Source: Saxidomus purpurata
Taxonomy: Eukaryota; Mollusca; Bivalvia; Venerida; Veneridae
NCBI GenBank assembly: GCA_022818135.1
Contig: JAFMSR010000018.1
Span: forward strand, 4,709,542 to 4,773,541
DNA: 64,000 nucleotides
Direction: 5' to 3'
Below, in pieces: positions 48,600 to 62,049 of the stretch. Position 1 is the first letter of the stretch, and every line of letters starts with the position of its first letter. The notes under the pieces were generated by a model, which saw nothing but the letters and a program-made list of their open reading frames with translations, had not been told where the DNA came from and did not search any database. The position numbers and the translations under genes were made by a program.

Positions 48600-51500
48600 G
48601 ACTAGTTTTCTGAAGCTGATTATTATATAATAATCCATTTCTTTAGGGTTTGCACCATAATTGAATCGTGCCCTACAGCAACCATTGGAACTTCTTAATG
48701 CGTAATCAGTATAGTGCGATAAAATTAAAGAAAAAACTTCCTAACACTCTTTTCATGTACACTCTGTTTGATGATATATTGCTCGCCGATTGCGCAAGAA
48801 CTTAAATTACAAAAAGTGCTGCATTTCAGCCAATCGGAGGTGTTATCTAGGGAAGATGCCTAAAAGTGTCTTACATTAACAAATAGGTCCTTTGTGCGAA
48901 CGTGCGTATTAATCAGCTGGGAAAGTATATTCTAAATATAGTTAGAATTGGTAAATGATTTGCGTTTTATTTTTGGTATTTTCGGGAAATCAACTAGGAC
49001 ATGTACTTAAAATAGAATCGTAATTTTCCAAGTCAGTCTATATTTAGACATTGATTTGATCCGAAGACAACGCCATATGAAATAAAAATGTAAACAGTTT
49101 TTATCAGGGTCAGGATACAATACCAGTGATTTAGTATTGGAATTTATTTCATCACATTATTTTAATTAAGGCTTCCTCAGTGTATATCATGTGTGAATGA
49201 CAAGTACACTCAGTATTTGCAGTATATAAACGAAACTTGAAAGTAAATGTATAAAATGGCGAAACAGTTTTGAAACTTCTGTCGGCAATGAATTTTACCT
49301 GAATATTTAATCAACTAAACTCGAATTTTTATCAGAGAAGTGTGTGCTATTTAACTGCTTAAATAGCGCCTTATTCAACCCTGACATCTCTCGAAATCGC
49401 TTTCCATCAGTACTTCAGTACTTTGATTTAAAAAGCATCGATGGACCCCTATAAAACCAGGAAACGAAAGAAAATCTTCAACACAATTATATTAACAACC
49501 TATTCATTTGATAAAAAGTAAGACATGTCTGTTAATCATGACACATAATTCATCATGCATGTCTAAAACCTTGCTTAAATAAATCATATAAAATCTGAGT
49601 ATGCTTTGGAAGTAAGAGGAATTTTCTTATCATTACATAAACGTAAGGAAAATTGGAAAATAATTTATTTAAGTTTTTTCGAGAAATATTTGTTTGTTGT
49701 AGTCCCATGCGGCAGGGTCGAAAATCGTATTCTATATGACAGTTTGAACAGCCATAGGTTTCCCCTTTCGCCTGCAAAGTAGAACCGTGTTGTGAACTCG
49801 GCTTAAAAATGGGTTAAAATCATTTCCGTTGCCTTGTATATGTGTTGATGCTGTAAATCATTGTAATACTAACGGAGACAAAATTCATAATACATGTATA
49901 TTAATTACTTCGCCATCAGGCAGTCATGTACACTTAATCAATTGATCTGCCAGTACATCAAGCTCATGTTTACATATCAGCGACTGTGTAAACATAACTC
50001 ATTCTGCAATTATAGAGCAACTAGAAATACGAACTTTAAAAAGTATGTCCCTCACTCCAATATCAGCCAGTTATACTTTTAAAAAGATAAACGGCGTATA
50101 CATGTATACATAAACATCGTTCAATATGCAGTCTTTCTTTAGATCGGCGATCACGTGATATTTATTCACAGTGCGTCCATTCATAAAATTTGAATGGTGC
50201 AAACCGATGAAAAATGGTAAGAAAACACTAAAAAGTTTGTGTAGCCTGCTTTAAGTTTCAAAGTATTATAGGCTCTATGAATAAGCTTTGGTTTAATATT
50301 TAGCTTTTCAAAGGATTTCTTAAAAGTAAATTAAAGTGTAAGGCTAATAAACTACTTACACGAATGGTTATCTCTCCTTACCGACACAAAATGTGATGAA
50401 ATGAAACTGTGGGGTGCGAACTGCCGATGTGGTGCGGTTGTGAAAAATCAACAAAAATATGAGTTTGAATTCTGTAAATTTTCTTTATTTTTTTTTAATG
50501 AAATACTTTCAAAAATCGGCTGAAACATTTAGGTTAAGATATAATACAATTACTTCCACAGATTCTTTACAGGTATATACACTGGAATTTTTTCATTTGA
50601 TCACCCGTTTTAAACATATGGTTATTTGTGATATATCGAAGAACAGTCGACCTGTTGATTAATCAGTTAGTTTGTTGTACATCAGTAGAGCTGATGCAGA
50701 GTTGATGCGCATGCGCGTTGCTTAGTTATTATAAGAATCGGAGGAATTTGCATACGTTGACCTGCATCTCAATAGGTATCAATCTGTCACATAAGTTCAA
50801 AGCTTCACACTATAAATATGTACTAGTATATACATGTATAAGTAAAAGCGGTGCGGGCGTAAAATGAGTCTTAGCAAGAAACCATATCGATATTATCGGC
50901 CGAGAGTTAGTTATATCATGAAATGTGCAATGAAATATTGCTTGTCGAAATAATTTTGGGGGATAAATTTGTCAATTTATTGTGACGGTAAAATTCTGTC
51001 GACCGGGAGGTGAACAGGCAAATCAAATTTATTATGTCTATATTTTGGCTTAACCGGATTTTGGTTCCTGTTTCTGTGCTGGCGAACCCGCACGGGGATT
51101 GGCACCTGTGATCGGAAATCTGAATTAATAGTGTTCTACTACGAGAATCATATTTGGTAACCTTTGCTCTAAATATCAATAAAAGCATTGTGTTGGTGTT
51201 AAGATTAATAAAAATCTTTTGTCTTTATTTTGAGTAATTATATAATAAATACAAGTAGAATAATTAAATTATCTATCAAAATTAAAAGTAAGCACACTTT
51301 TTTTATTATTTGAATAAAACATAAATCCTACCAGAAAATTTGTGAACCACTATTCATGTTTTAACAAACCATAACATGTTACATGTGATTTTTACTGGTA
51401 AAACATGTTTATCCATTGTTTTTATATGTTAAAGCGGTGCTAGGTTCTTATCGAATCTGGTTGGGTGAATAACATTTAAAGCAACATCCCTGTCAAAAAG

Positions 51501-52690
51501 TGCAAATTATTAGGTACTCAGATGCGCAGCAAACCCAGTAATATATATGTATATGCATACGTTTTGGTCTTTTTCGTCCATGGGTACATTCTAACTTTGT
51601 CATTGAAAGTTCTTTTTAATCTGTTTATTTATTCAGCAACCGTCTAGTATACTGAACTTTGGGTTTTTAACCAGTATATACAGCTAATTGTTGATAATAA
51701 ATAGTTACAAATAATCTGCGTGAGTGATATTATAATAATTACTGAAAATGTGAGAATGCAAGCAATATAAATCATAAGCATAGACACTTATTCTCATATA
51801 TACAAAACAATTTCAATGTAACATTATAGGAACACTCAAACTATATAACTTTAAAAACAAAAATAATAGAATATTTGCAAACATCATTACTGTGCTTGCA
51901 TTATAGTGATACTGGATGCTGGAATGTTTGAAGATCAGTTCCATGATTTTGTGTTTGTATTATAAAAGTAAAGGAAATGAATTTCACGTTCGTATTTGAT
52001 GATTCTCCATTGTTATCGATAAAACTATTTGTCTTATACCGTATCTCAAACTAAGGAGAATTTTCGATAATTTTTGGTCATGCTATTACAATGATATCAT
52101 TAAGTGGGCAAATGACGTATAATTCGATCATACCTAAATTTATTTTTGCACCAAATCTCAGCTTGACCGAAATATGAAGGTCCTTCAGAAAGCCCGGTTA
52201 CTTTGGTTGGATGAGAAATTTTAGCCAATAGTGAAATACTGATTGGTAGTTTTCGTTTAGGTCTTGTATATAAAGCTAACAAGAGAACTTCTGGACTTCT
52301 TGGCCTAGAATAACACATTACGGGTTGAAAGCAGAGATATGGTAGAAAATTTGGTCGCTGTTCCATGTATTTATAGAAAATATAATTATGAAAATGCGGG
52401 TGTAACGTAGTTTGAAACATGGCCGATTCACAATGGCTTTTTTTATTGTCTTAATAGTGTATAATATATTTTAACTCAAATTAACTATAGTCTCAGTTAC
52501 GTTCCTTCAACCCGTGGTTTAGATAAAAAATAAAAGATGTGATTGCTTCCCGCTATTATAAAATCTTTAACCATTTGTCCAATTAAATGTTTTATTGGCG
52601 TTAGTCTCGGAAATCATATATCATTGTCTATCTGGAATTGGTAGGAAACTTGAATGTAATAAAAGTTTGTTGTAACGTCTTTTTTTAGTC
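48600..52690. other. Intergenic interval, nothing recognised
   Basis: Minus-strand open frames at 49553-49777, 50916-51188 and 52100-52420 have no motif or splice support. About 50400-50520 resembles 39050-39140 and is probably a dispersed repeat. Confidence 0.4.
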
Positions 52691-52696
52691 TTTCAT

Positions 52697-55600
52697 TTAT
52701 TCAACGCTTGAAAATGAACCGAAATTTGTATCACGAAATAAATATCTATCGTCTTGCAAAAACTTCGCTAGTTCATTGACATACGGCCGAAAGAAATCCT
52801 TCAGTAGAGTTTTTGTTTCTGTAAGCATATGTCCCGCTTTCTTCTTGCCGACGGTTTCCCTGTAATGGGGCATTGACGACATGTTGTGCAACACATTTTC
52901 GTTCGGTACCGCTGGAAAAAAATAATTGAACATTTAAAGCAATAGTAAACAAGATGTAATTGTGAACAAGTAGACCAAGATTTTGGAAGAAATCAAGAAA
53001 TTATGGTCGGTTAGCTGCTGAAGCTGCAGAAATTGTCAGGTCATTCTTTATAGCTCAAGCAGTGTCGGTATAAGATGATACATTAAATAATATAAGAAAG
53101 GTGAAAATAAGAAAAATAGGTCTTGATTTATTTTACTACATTGAAATACCGGTAGATAAATTGATAGATGCCATTGTCTGACCAACCAAGTTACATAATA
53201 TTAGGCGATTGATGTATGAAATAAATCAGTATTAAAGGCAACATAACACAAACATCTTTACTTGAAAATTAGTTTAATTGCTCTTAATTTTTCACATTTG
53301 ACCATACTCAAATCATGACTTTGAAGATGAACCGAAAGAAAGAAACAATTGGATTTATTAAGGAGACTTACATATATTTACAAATTTAAACACTTTAATC
53401 AGAGTTCCACGTATATCGTTTGAATAATCTTCGTTTCGAAATATCATAATCTGTTTCAGAGGGAACACTCTTGTCCATTCTTTGAGATGCACAACGTCTA
53501 AACTGGCATAGATCGGAGTCTGAAATTGGTTAATTATTATCATTATGTAAGTATGAATGGCGTTGTCAAATAGGGACCTTGTCAGATAAAATAAACATCT
53601 TTTAACCTCAAAAGAAAGCGCACAATGAAGACCATGATCGGACTCCGAGGGTGTGATGACTACTCTGATGACTAAGGCTGTCAGCAATATATGAGTTCAA
53701 GTTTAAAGTTGGCATGGAAACCGCATATATAAGTAGACAAATTATAAGTTCAGCATGGAAACCGTTCCAAATTACATATATATTTAGACAAATGATAAGT
53801 TCAGCATGGAAACCGTTCCAAATTACATATATATTTAGACAAATGATAAGTTCAGCATGGAAACCGTTCCAAAATGCATTTATAATTAGACAAATGATAA
53901 GTTCAGCATGGACACCGTTCCAAGTTACATATATAAATCAATAATAATTAGACAAATGATAAGTTCAGCACGCGATAACACACGATCCAAAACGACTCCA
54001 CAAGGTAATTAATCTTGCGAACACCTTACATTTGAATCTTCAAGAAACTTTGTTAGAATTATTGTCTGTATGCATCAAATATGATATATTCGCTGTTGGT
54101 TAAGTTTGTAGTTCCATCGTTAATTACCACATAAAGCATATGTCAAATTTACCCTTAATACATTGTTTTATTCAACATGCATTGAGTTGTGATTTTGCCT
54201 TTAATTCCTCAAAATGTAATCAAATATCGTAACTGTATCTTTATCATTTTCTAAAAAAAAACAGGTACCAATACACTTTGTAGAATAGTGAAATATTTTA
54301 ACTCCGTCTCTGAAACACCTGAACACCGAAGATACGGCTAAGATTTTGAAATATTTTAACGTACCTTGATCCGAACCCTTTACTTGTCTAAGATGTTAAA
54401 ATATACAAAATGTACCTTAAGTCCGTTCTTCACGTATTTTGAACCAATTCACACACAAGATGGTACAATTTAATTTTGGTTCACTCTCAAAATAACTCGA
54501 ACCAAAAATGAAGTTTAAATCTTCACATACCTTGAACCAAATAGTGTATAAATAGCAAAATGCATCTTCAGTTCCTTTCAAAATACATGGGACCTAATTT
54601 ATATCATAGGTGACCAAGCATATAAAAATGTCTACGATGGTAATATATACCTTAGGTGAAATATAGCCTAAATTGTCTCTTAGTTGTCCGTTAGCGCCTT
54701 ACACACAGAACATGCGTTTAGATGTCTTTCCAAGTGAACAAATCAATTGAATGGAAAGACATTTGATCGTATATGCTACAGTTACCTTAAGTTGTTTCGA
54801 GATAGACTTGGAGAACAAGCAATGTCTAACTGAGTGGAGACTAAAACAGTCTTGCAAGACTTTGATCGACTGAAGTGTGTGGTTGTGAAAAGTCTTTGCC
54901 GATGTCCCGAAACGCCCATGAAAATAATGTGAGTATAATCTGAAAGGGTGTTCACATTATAAAATATCAAAACACATGTAGATTATTTTCCCAAAACTGA
55001 AAAATAAGGACCCACAAAGAATCTTGGAATCAATTTATTTTACCTATTGTTAGCGTGTAAAGTAATGCGTGACGAATAGATGTCTATCTTTTTCAAACTC
55101 GATCAATACGAATGGGATGTGCAAAAACTCGCGAAGATTAACACTAACACTTTTGCAAAGTATATTTGACCCAGAGCCCAGGTCAATTTATATACACTTT
55201 TGAGCAAGAGAACAGTTTTCGTTTGTTTAAATCTACAGTGTATGTAGTTTAAGGAACAAGGAAGTTTAATTGCCATATCAGGGCCGATTGGGTTTTTTAA
55301 TACCAAGTTTAATTAAATTTCACTTTTTCAGGTAATGTAAGTACATGTTTGTCACAATGGTACTACGTACATGAAAATACGGGAGTCATATATTGCACAC
55401 AAAAAAACCCCGGATATTTCGTCATTTTTTTTCATCCAGAACGTTTTTCAGTTTGTTGCATTTTTACCATGATAGACATAAATCGACAATTATGAACCTG
55501 TCGTTGAATTGACACTGTATTGTAATGAAATAAACAAGAGACTTTTGAAAATGATAATCATATAAGCGTCAAATTAGTTATTTTATTGCCAACCCTCAAC

Positions 55601-58600
55601 GTGGATTTTGAATAAGGGATATCCAAAAACAGTAACGGAATACGCTGAAATCGTTACAGTTATTTTTCAAATACTTGCTTGTTTTATTCAGTTTAATAGG
55701 CATTAGTTACGAAGAACCAAATTCTAAAAAGCGTTTAACTTTAAATACACTTTGTTGCCATGGTAATGCTGTGAGCTATGTAAACAATAACGACATGAAA
55801 TTTTATATGATATACTTTCAATGGAATATTTACAAACCTGTTCATGTTTTACTGTAACTGGCTTACATATAAGCAGTCAATTGAAAAAATATCAAATGAA
55901 AAAATGATATCAACTAGCACTTGAGATATAGCTTTACAATAAATTACCTAGTAGTTCCCTTTGATATGAATTCGCCACTTGAGAACACCAAGGCAGTTAA
56001 ATCATTATCAACAAAGCTATGTGAATATTTCGAGTGTGAAAATGATCTTAATTGTAGTTTAGACATTGTTTTTGCACGATATCCTCCAAAACACTTTAAA
56101 ACAGATAGTTCAACCGTTTCAAAAGAAGTGTCATATAATCCGGTTAAGACAAATTTCGGATATCTGCACATATAGCAACTCTTATCGAAGTGTTTGAATT
56201 TATTTCACATGAGGTTTACCTTTTTCATGCCAATGATAAATAATCCCACATGTGCACTTGCATGTATTTTTTCACGTTAAAGGGACAAAGTTTAAACTAA
56301 CATTTATATCATTTTCATATTCTGACATCTCAACAGAGCTTTGTTGAAATTGAATTAATTGTTGTTGTGTTCTCAAGTGGCGAATTCATATCAAAGGGAA
56401 GCTGCTACGTAATTAATTGTATATGTAAAGATATTCTCTAGTATGGGTTTGACTGTATATAGAGTTCAAATGTCTTGAAATGTTTGGTATGAATATTGAG
56501 TGATTGTCATATTGAATGGTGTATAACTGAGTCGTGTATACATTGGAGTTAAAATTTTGGTTATCTTAATGTTCTTTTCATGTGCGTTTTTTTTCTTTCA
56601 GAAGGCCATGTTTTAACTAAGTTATATGAATATTCGTTCATATTTCTGTACATGTTACCTTCTTTAAATAAAGAACTTATTATTAATACTATTATTATTA
56701 TTATTATTATTATTATTAAGTCATATCCAAATTTTCCAGCGCCTAAATTTAGAATTTAACACGGGACACGACCGACTGTTCTTCTGATTGTTTAAAACCA
56801 TGTTTTCTGATCTGTCCAAGAGATTCCCCTCCTGTATATCCGACATTTGCGTATTTCGGTGTCAATAGTTTCTGGCCTTTCGACCTTTATTTTGTTTTTA
56901 AATTTCACTCTCATTGTACCTAAATCTATCTGTTGTGTTGCGTTTTCGGTCTGTATTTTCGTTCTACGTTGTAATTCAGCTCACTTTGAAAACGCTATAA
57001 ATTAATTGGGTTTAGGTGTTGAACACGTTACCAATATTGCAAGTTTGAGGAAACAACTAGTCTTAAATATTTAAGAGGCTTTGTGCATCAAAACAATGTA
57101 CATGCTATTGAGTATTCATGAAATTTGAAACTAGCATAAAGATAGACCAAAGCAGTCAAGATTCAGACATAATTATTTTATATACTCCGTGTTATTTACG
57201 ACTATTCACGGTGATCTTCGCATTAAAATATTCGTTTCACTCCAGCGATTTGTTATAAAACAAGGTATGCTTTAAGTAATAGAGAACGGAAATAAAAGTT
57301 TTCCTTCTCCATCTGTTTCGTCAAAGATAATGAAATACAATCTTACTATACTGATAATGGCTATGCAAATGTTTAAAACTTCATTACAGCATTTCTCATG
57401 ATATACATGTACTTAACAGGCTGTATGACAGGTATTCCATTGCTCCACAATTTGTTAACCCCACAAAAAAGTAGTTACTCTTGGTTTAACCAACATGAAA
57501 TATATATCACTCGTAATTCATAAGATATTTTTTCTCTTGTTAGCCCCTTGTTACTGTTTACATAGCTCTTAGCGTTACTATGGCGACAAAGGTTATTTTA
57601 AGTTTTATGCTTATTCAGAATGTTGCGCATATCTTATACTAATGGACATGATTTATACAAATAATTTTGAAAAGAAATTAAACGATTGCAGGGTATTCCG
57701 TTACAGTGTTGAATATCTCATCGCCTGCTGCCGGCATTTTCATAATCCGCATTGTGGGTTGGCAAGACAAATCTTTTTTGATTATCATTTCCAAATGTTT
57801 CTTGCTTATATCATTACATTACAGTGTCTGTACAACGACAGGCTTACAATTGTCGATTTATGTCTGCAGCAAACTGATAAACGATCTAGACAAATACGAT
57901 ATTTTGCTATGTTTAACCCTCGTATGTTCATGTAAGTAGTAAATTTGTGACCAGTTCGTACTTTATTTAATAGAATAAGGTGTATTTCATGAAGTAAGTG
58001 AAATAGTTAAACTTGGGTATGTTTGAATGTAAAGCTGTGACAGGTATTGAAAAAATGGCGATTTTCAGTAATTTCGGCAGTCATCTTGGATTTTGACCAA
58101 TCGGCCTTAATATGGCAATTAAGTTGCCTTGTTTCTAAAACTACATACACTGTAGATTTGACACATATGAAAATTGTTCTCCTGCTTAAATGTGTAAATA
58201 AATCGACCTTGGCTCTGGGAATATATCATTTAACTGTTAACTGTTATAATTAACATTTCACATTTCATTGCATTTATACTCTACTTATTACGTGCGTGAT
58301 TAAACAGTACAAACATTGGTAGAACTAAAATGTTATGTCGTGACTGATTGTAAGATGATGTGTTATCAAACATACCTGTTGATTGGATCTCTCAATATAA
58401 GCAGTAATTTGACATCAGGTTGTATATGTTTGATGACATGTGGGGTTGTCCACAGTAGTTCCTCTGCGCCCGGTGTGTTCTGTGGAAGATTTTCCTCATC
58501 AAATCTGTCATAGAAATCCATTGGATCTCCAAGACCTGGAAACATTTTACCAGAATGTGTGTAACATGTATGATGCCAAAAACATTTATCTGGTGAACTA

Positions 58601-60640
58601 GTTTAAAACTGTTCATGAAATAGGATGACTTAATGTGTGGAATGTATAAACAAAATATATGAAGGTTTAATGCCCTTGCATAATTTCTGTCAAACATATA
58701 AACACAGTACCCATGGTCATGTTTAGCAAATAGCTTCTAAGATATAGTGAATTTTTATTTACTGTAAAACATGCTGTTTTAGATACAAAATATGTTGCTG
58801 TCTACGGAAGGTATCTGCTTCATTTAGGTGGTTTCCTACAATTGTACAACCATACAGTAAAACAGTGGTTTCTATGGCCCTCCTGAAGCTCTATGAAATT
58901 TTTATTATTTAATCCAGCTATGTGCAGGTCGCTTCATTTAGAAGGAAACGTTATTCATTGACTTGTTAACAAAATCAATGGTATAACTTGATTCTGTCTT
59001 TTTTAGTTCATAGTAGACAAACTTTATTTTTTTTTAATGTTAATGGTATTATATGTGTTTACTTTTTTAATGTTAATGGTATTATATGTGTTTACTTTTT
59101 TAATGTTAATGGTATTATATGTGTACTATACAAGGCGCATTGACTTTATTTTGGTTTAAATGATGCGTGTGTTGAGCTGTTTAAACTGTTAAAGGTTCAC
59201 TATATCCTTGCCAATGTCTTGTTTCACTTACATGTCATCTTGCAATGATATCTATTCAAAAATGTAAAGCTTTGTTTCACTTACATGTTATCCTGTAATG
59301 ATATCCGTTTTGTTCCACTATCAAGTCATCTTGCAATGATATATATTCCTAGTTTCGCTAACATGTAATCCTGTTATGATATCAGTTTTCTTTAACTTGC
59401 TTGTTATTTTGCAATTATATCTATTTATATAAGTAAAGTTTTGTTTCACTTACATGCTATTTTGTAATGATATCCATTTAGAGAAGCACTCTTTCGTATC
59501 TTGGGGCCTTGAAAGACATCTGTAAATTTCCTGAACGTTTTCAATGGACCAAGGGTACCAGTTGAATTACCTGTACAAAATTAAAAATAGTAAATGACGC
59601 ACAGCATAGCCTCCTTTTTGATCGTGGTTAAGACCCAAAATTGTATAATATTGCGGTCAGTTTCATAAATATTTCTCTACTATTTTGTTAAATGTGTTAG
59701 CAAAAGAACTAAAAAAAGCACAAACCAAATTTTCCAGATTTAGAATTAAGTGCATGTTTCCAAGCAAATTTTATAAAGGTCCGTCCATAAGAGCAATTAT
59801 ATTAGCTTGTATTTGTGGATGAGACCTCGGCATGTCTCCCACCATGCCTAGAGACATGCCTATACCTATCAAAAGTGTTTTTCTGTGCCTAAAATAGGAG
59901 AGATTTACCTGACTGCAATTTCCAGCCAGTTTCAGCCAAAGAGTGAATTTGATTGGTTGCAAAAGAGTAGGTCAATCACGGCGACCAATGAGATCTGTAG
60001 TGTGATTGACCTAACGATTTATTGCTAATTCATATAGTAAACTACTTACGTAGACGTAAACGTAACCTCGACCAGAACCACGTCTCTTTATGAAGAAAGC
60101 CTTTGTTCGGTATTATATCAGGATGCAGATTTATTCGTTTAAAAAAGTCAGTGGTTCCACATTTCGCATTTCCAAATAGATAGAAGTAGGGCAAACATCT
60201 AAACGTTCGTTTATCAATCCAACAAGGGTTTTTATACTGTTTTAAAAATATTGGAGGCTGCTGTAACGAAAGCATAAAAATAACTTGAAAAATCCTGTTC
60301 TGTAAATCCACACCAGTACTCTAACCGACCAAAAGACCAGCATAGGAAGAAGATGTACACCTAACCATCTTGCCAGGGCTTTGAAACAACGTTAGAATAG
60401 AAGCTAGATCTACTATTCTATCATTGAAAAAGTCAGTAATAAGGCAATAACGTTAGCTATGAAAGAAAAGCATATCTTAAAATCTACAAAACCGGCATTA
60501 CTACATGATCTCTGAACGCCTTAAATGACGAGTGACGAATTATGCATACCAATACCCTTTGACCTCCACTTACCATGCACAGCAGATCTTCTACACCAGT
60601 ATTTCTTCTTGGTATAGTACAAGGATCAGGCATATCAGCT
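52697..60640 (-). CDS. CHST15-like: Carbohydrate sulfotransferase 15-like protein, seven exons, 5' end missing
   Basis: Minus-strand exons: 60640-60574, 60260-60050, 59570-59454, 58535-58376, 54939-54786, 53519-53372 and 52911-52697. All have GT/AG borders and consistent phases (0,1,1,2,0,1), giving 356 residues after the first partial codon. The 5'-phosphosulfate loop is in exon 2 (LPYFYLFGNAKCGTTDFFKR, then KETWFWSR). The 3'-phosphate motif is in exons 4-5 (PDVKLLLILRDPINR|LYSHYF), followed by KTFHNHTLQSIKVLQDC, then HLKEWTRVFPLKQIMIFRNED, and the last exon holds LLKDFFRPYVNELAKFLQDD. These fit the CHST15 (GalNAc 4-sulfate 6-O-sulfotransferase) family, Golgi enzymes that move sulfate from PAPS to glycosaminoglycan; the acceptor in molluscs is not known from sequence. 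The N-terminal membrane anchor was not found upstream to 64 kb. An in-frame ATG (PDPC context) in exon 1 could start a shorter form. Confidence 0.85.
53736..53990. repeat. 51-bp tandem repeat, about five copies
   Basis: GACAAATGATAAGTTCAGCA begins units at 53736, 53787, 53838, 53889 and, after a 62-base step, 53951. Because 51 is a multiple of three, the units create a repetitive plus-strand open frame (53714-53944) that is not a gene. It lies in the intron between exons 5 and 6 of the sulfotransferase gene. Confidence 0.95.
55140..55300 (-). repeat. Intronic inverted-repeat arm 1
   Basis: On the minus strand it reads CAATCGGCCCTGATATGGCA, then ACTACATACACTGTAGATTT and GACCTGGGCTCTGGG. The same order appears on the plus strand at 58095-58250. 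Both lie in the intron between sulfotransferase exons 4 and 5. Confidence 0.8.
55932..56430. mobile_element. MITE-like element with inverted repeats
   Basis: About 55-60 bases at each end are inverted copies, including 34 identical bases starting TTCCCTTTGATATGAATTCG. The outermost CTTTACA is also shared. The interior of about 380 bp has open frames on both strands (55921-56175 plus and 55944-56171 minus) that are products of the repeat, not genes. The target duplication is not clear. Confidence 0.65.
56585..56718 (+). mobile_element. Retroelement 3' end with (TTA)n tail
   Basis: ACCTTCTTTAAATAAAGAAC is followed by a TTA microsatellite (about 56678-56718). This is the form of a LINE or SINE 3' end, 5'-truncated, in the same intron as the inverted-repeat arms. 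Confidence 0.4.
58095..58250 (+). repeat. Intronic inverted-repeat arm 2
   Basis: Plus-strand copy of the sequence at 55140-55300 (CAATCGGCCTTAATATGGCA, ACTACATACACTGTAGATTT, GACCTTGGCTCTGGG). It ends about 125 bases from exon 4's donor side. The open frames over it on either strand are incidental. Confidence 0.8.
59031..59126. repeat. 33-bp tandem repeat, three copies
   Basis: TTTTTTAATGTTAATGGTAT followed by TATATGTGTTTAC is repeated three times with almost no change, in the intron between sulfotransferase exons 3 and 4. Confidence 0.95.
59220..59480. repeat. Diverged tandem repeat that includes the exon 3 splice donor
   Basis: About six units of 40-55 bases built on TTTCACTTACATGTNATCNTG and AATGATATC occur at about 59223, 59276, 59318, 59360, 59393 and 59444. 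The last unit overlaps the end of sulfotransferase exon 3 and its GTAAGT donor, read on the minus strand. Units at 59223 and 59276 keep the same donor string. Confidence 0.7.
59968..60013. repeat. Perfect 12-bp hairpin
   Basis: TAGGTCAATCAC (59968-59979) and GTGATTGACCTA (60002-60013) are perfect inverted complements around 22 bases, about 35 bases from the exon 2 donor of the sulfotransferase gene. This may be a remnant of a foldback repeat. Confidence 0.6.
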
Positions 60641-62049
60641 CTGAATGATATCTTAAAACAAGAAAATACTATGGAATTTTTTCCTCATTGAAAACTAGTC
60701 ACGCTAATCTAATGACTTAGATACGTTAAACTTTTTTCATAGAATCATTTTTTTTTAAAGAAAACAGTAAGTTAATTAAACGTAACTTACATTATATAGT
60801 CATCTAATGGCAATGATTAAAGCTTCCAACATTTAAAGTTAATTCTTTCCTATTTCATGAGACGTTTACCTAAACACAAAACTTATCCAAGGTATGCGAG
60901 TCTCCATATTCCAAGGGCCATAATAGATGTCAAGAGCGAATAAGAAGTTCTACCAGCAGATCCCCGAGACCTAGAAATTCGATTCTTGAATTTTAATATG
61001 CGAAATTTCACTTCACACTGGTACCAAGTTTCATCAAAACCCAACAAAGGGGTTTAAGTTTATATTGAAGCTCAGAGAGTATGATCTATTAACATGCTCG
61101 TGTGACCTTGACCTTTGAGATAGTAAAAACAAGACATACATAGCTACCATTCCTATTGATGCTTGATGTCAATTTTTATCAAAATCCAAAAAACGGGAAA
61201 ATCGTATAAAGCACATACTAGTGTTATGACATTTTCCACACGTTTCAGTTACGAAACTAATTTTCGCGGGAAGGAAAAAATTAAAGTATCAAATATGTAA
61301 TTTCCACTGATAGTGGAATAAAAATTTTATATACGTTTATCTCTATTTTCAAGGTACTGATTTAACACAAAAGGTGGTTTTAGTTCTATACTAAACATTT
61401 GTCTGCCTTGACCCTTTATTAATTTTTTTTTGTAGTTTGTAAATGTCATCATTGTTATTCTATATTTCGTTATTGTATGCTTGATATTTATATGCAATGG
61501 CCAGCGACATATCCCGCTACCGACCAGGACTCTTTATGTAAGAAAGTTGGCAATTGTTTATGGAGAATAGGGGTCTATTACTGGTCCTTCCCATGAACGA
61601 TAGTATGGTCAGGAGTTTTATGACCTTTATTTATAAAAATAAAATGGTTTATTTGATCATGCATATAGTATAGGGCATTCTTTTTTTTACCAATCCTTAC
61701 AAAACTTGGAAACAATGCATATGGCTATAAGATCTCGGTCAAATGTGATTTTGGGCTAGATCAGGTATTAAGTCAGATATAACTTGTCCTTGATTTTTGT
61801 AAAAATGCTATATTTAACCATCATGGGGTATTCATATTCCGTGTTCCGCAAAATAAAACTATAGAAATATATTTAAAATGCATGAACTTGTATAAATTTC
61901 ACATGTTTTTCTATGTATTGTTTTAAATATTTACATGTTTTGTTACAATGAGATTGAATAACATCATTCTGAAGGATTAGAATAACAAAACATTGAACAA
62001 AAATCACAAGACATAGAATATGAATGGCAAGTTTCACAATAAGAAAACC
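60641..62049. other. Upstream flank of the sulfotransferase gene with a decayed repeat
   Basis: No upstream exon of the sulfotransferase was recognised. About 60900-61200 contains GTGACCTTGACCTTTGAGAT and CATCAAAACCCAACAAAGGG phrases typical of the satellite-cored elements, without clear ends. Confidence 0.45.

Noticed and set aside
53714..53944. Repetitive 76-codon plus-strand frame
   Set aside because: Produced by a 51-bp tandem repeat whose length is a multiple of three; no start context or function.
55921..56175. Overlapping open frames on both strands
   Set aside because: They lie inside an element with long inverted repeats and show no protein family.
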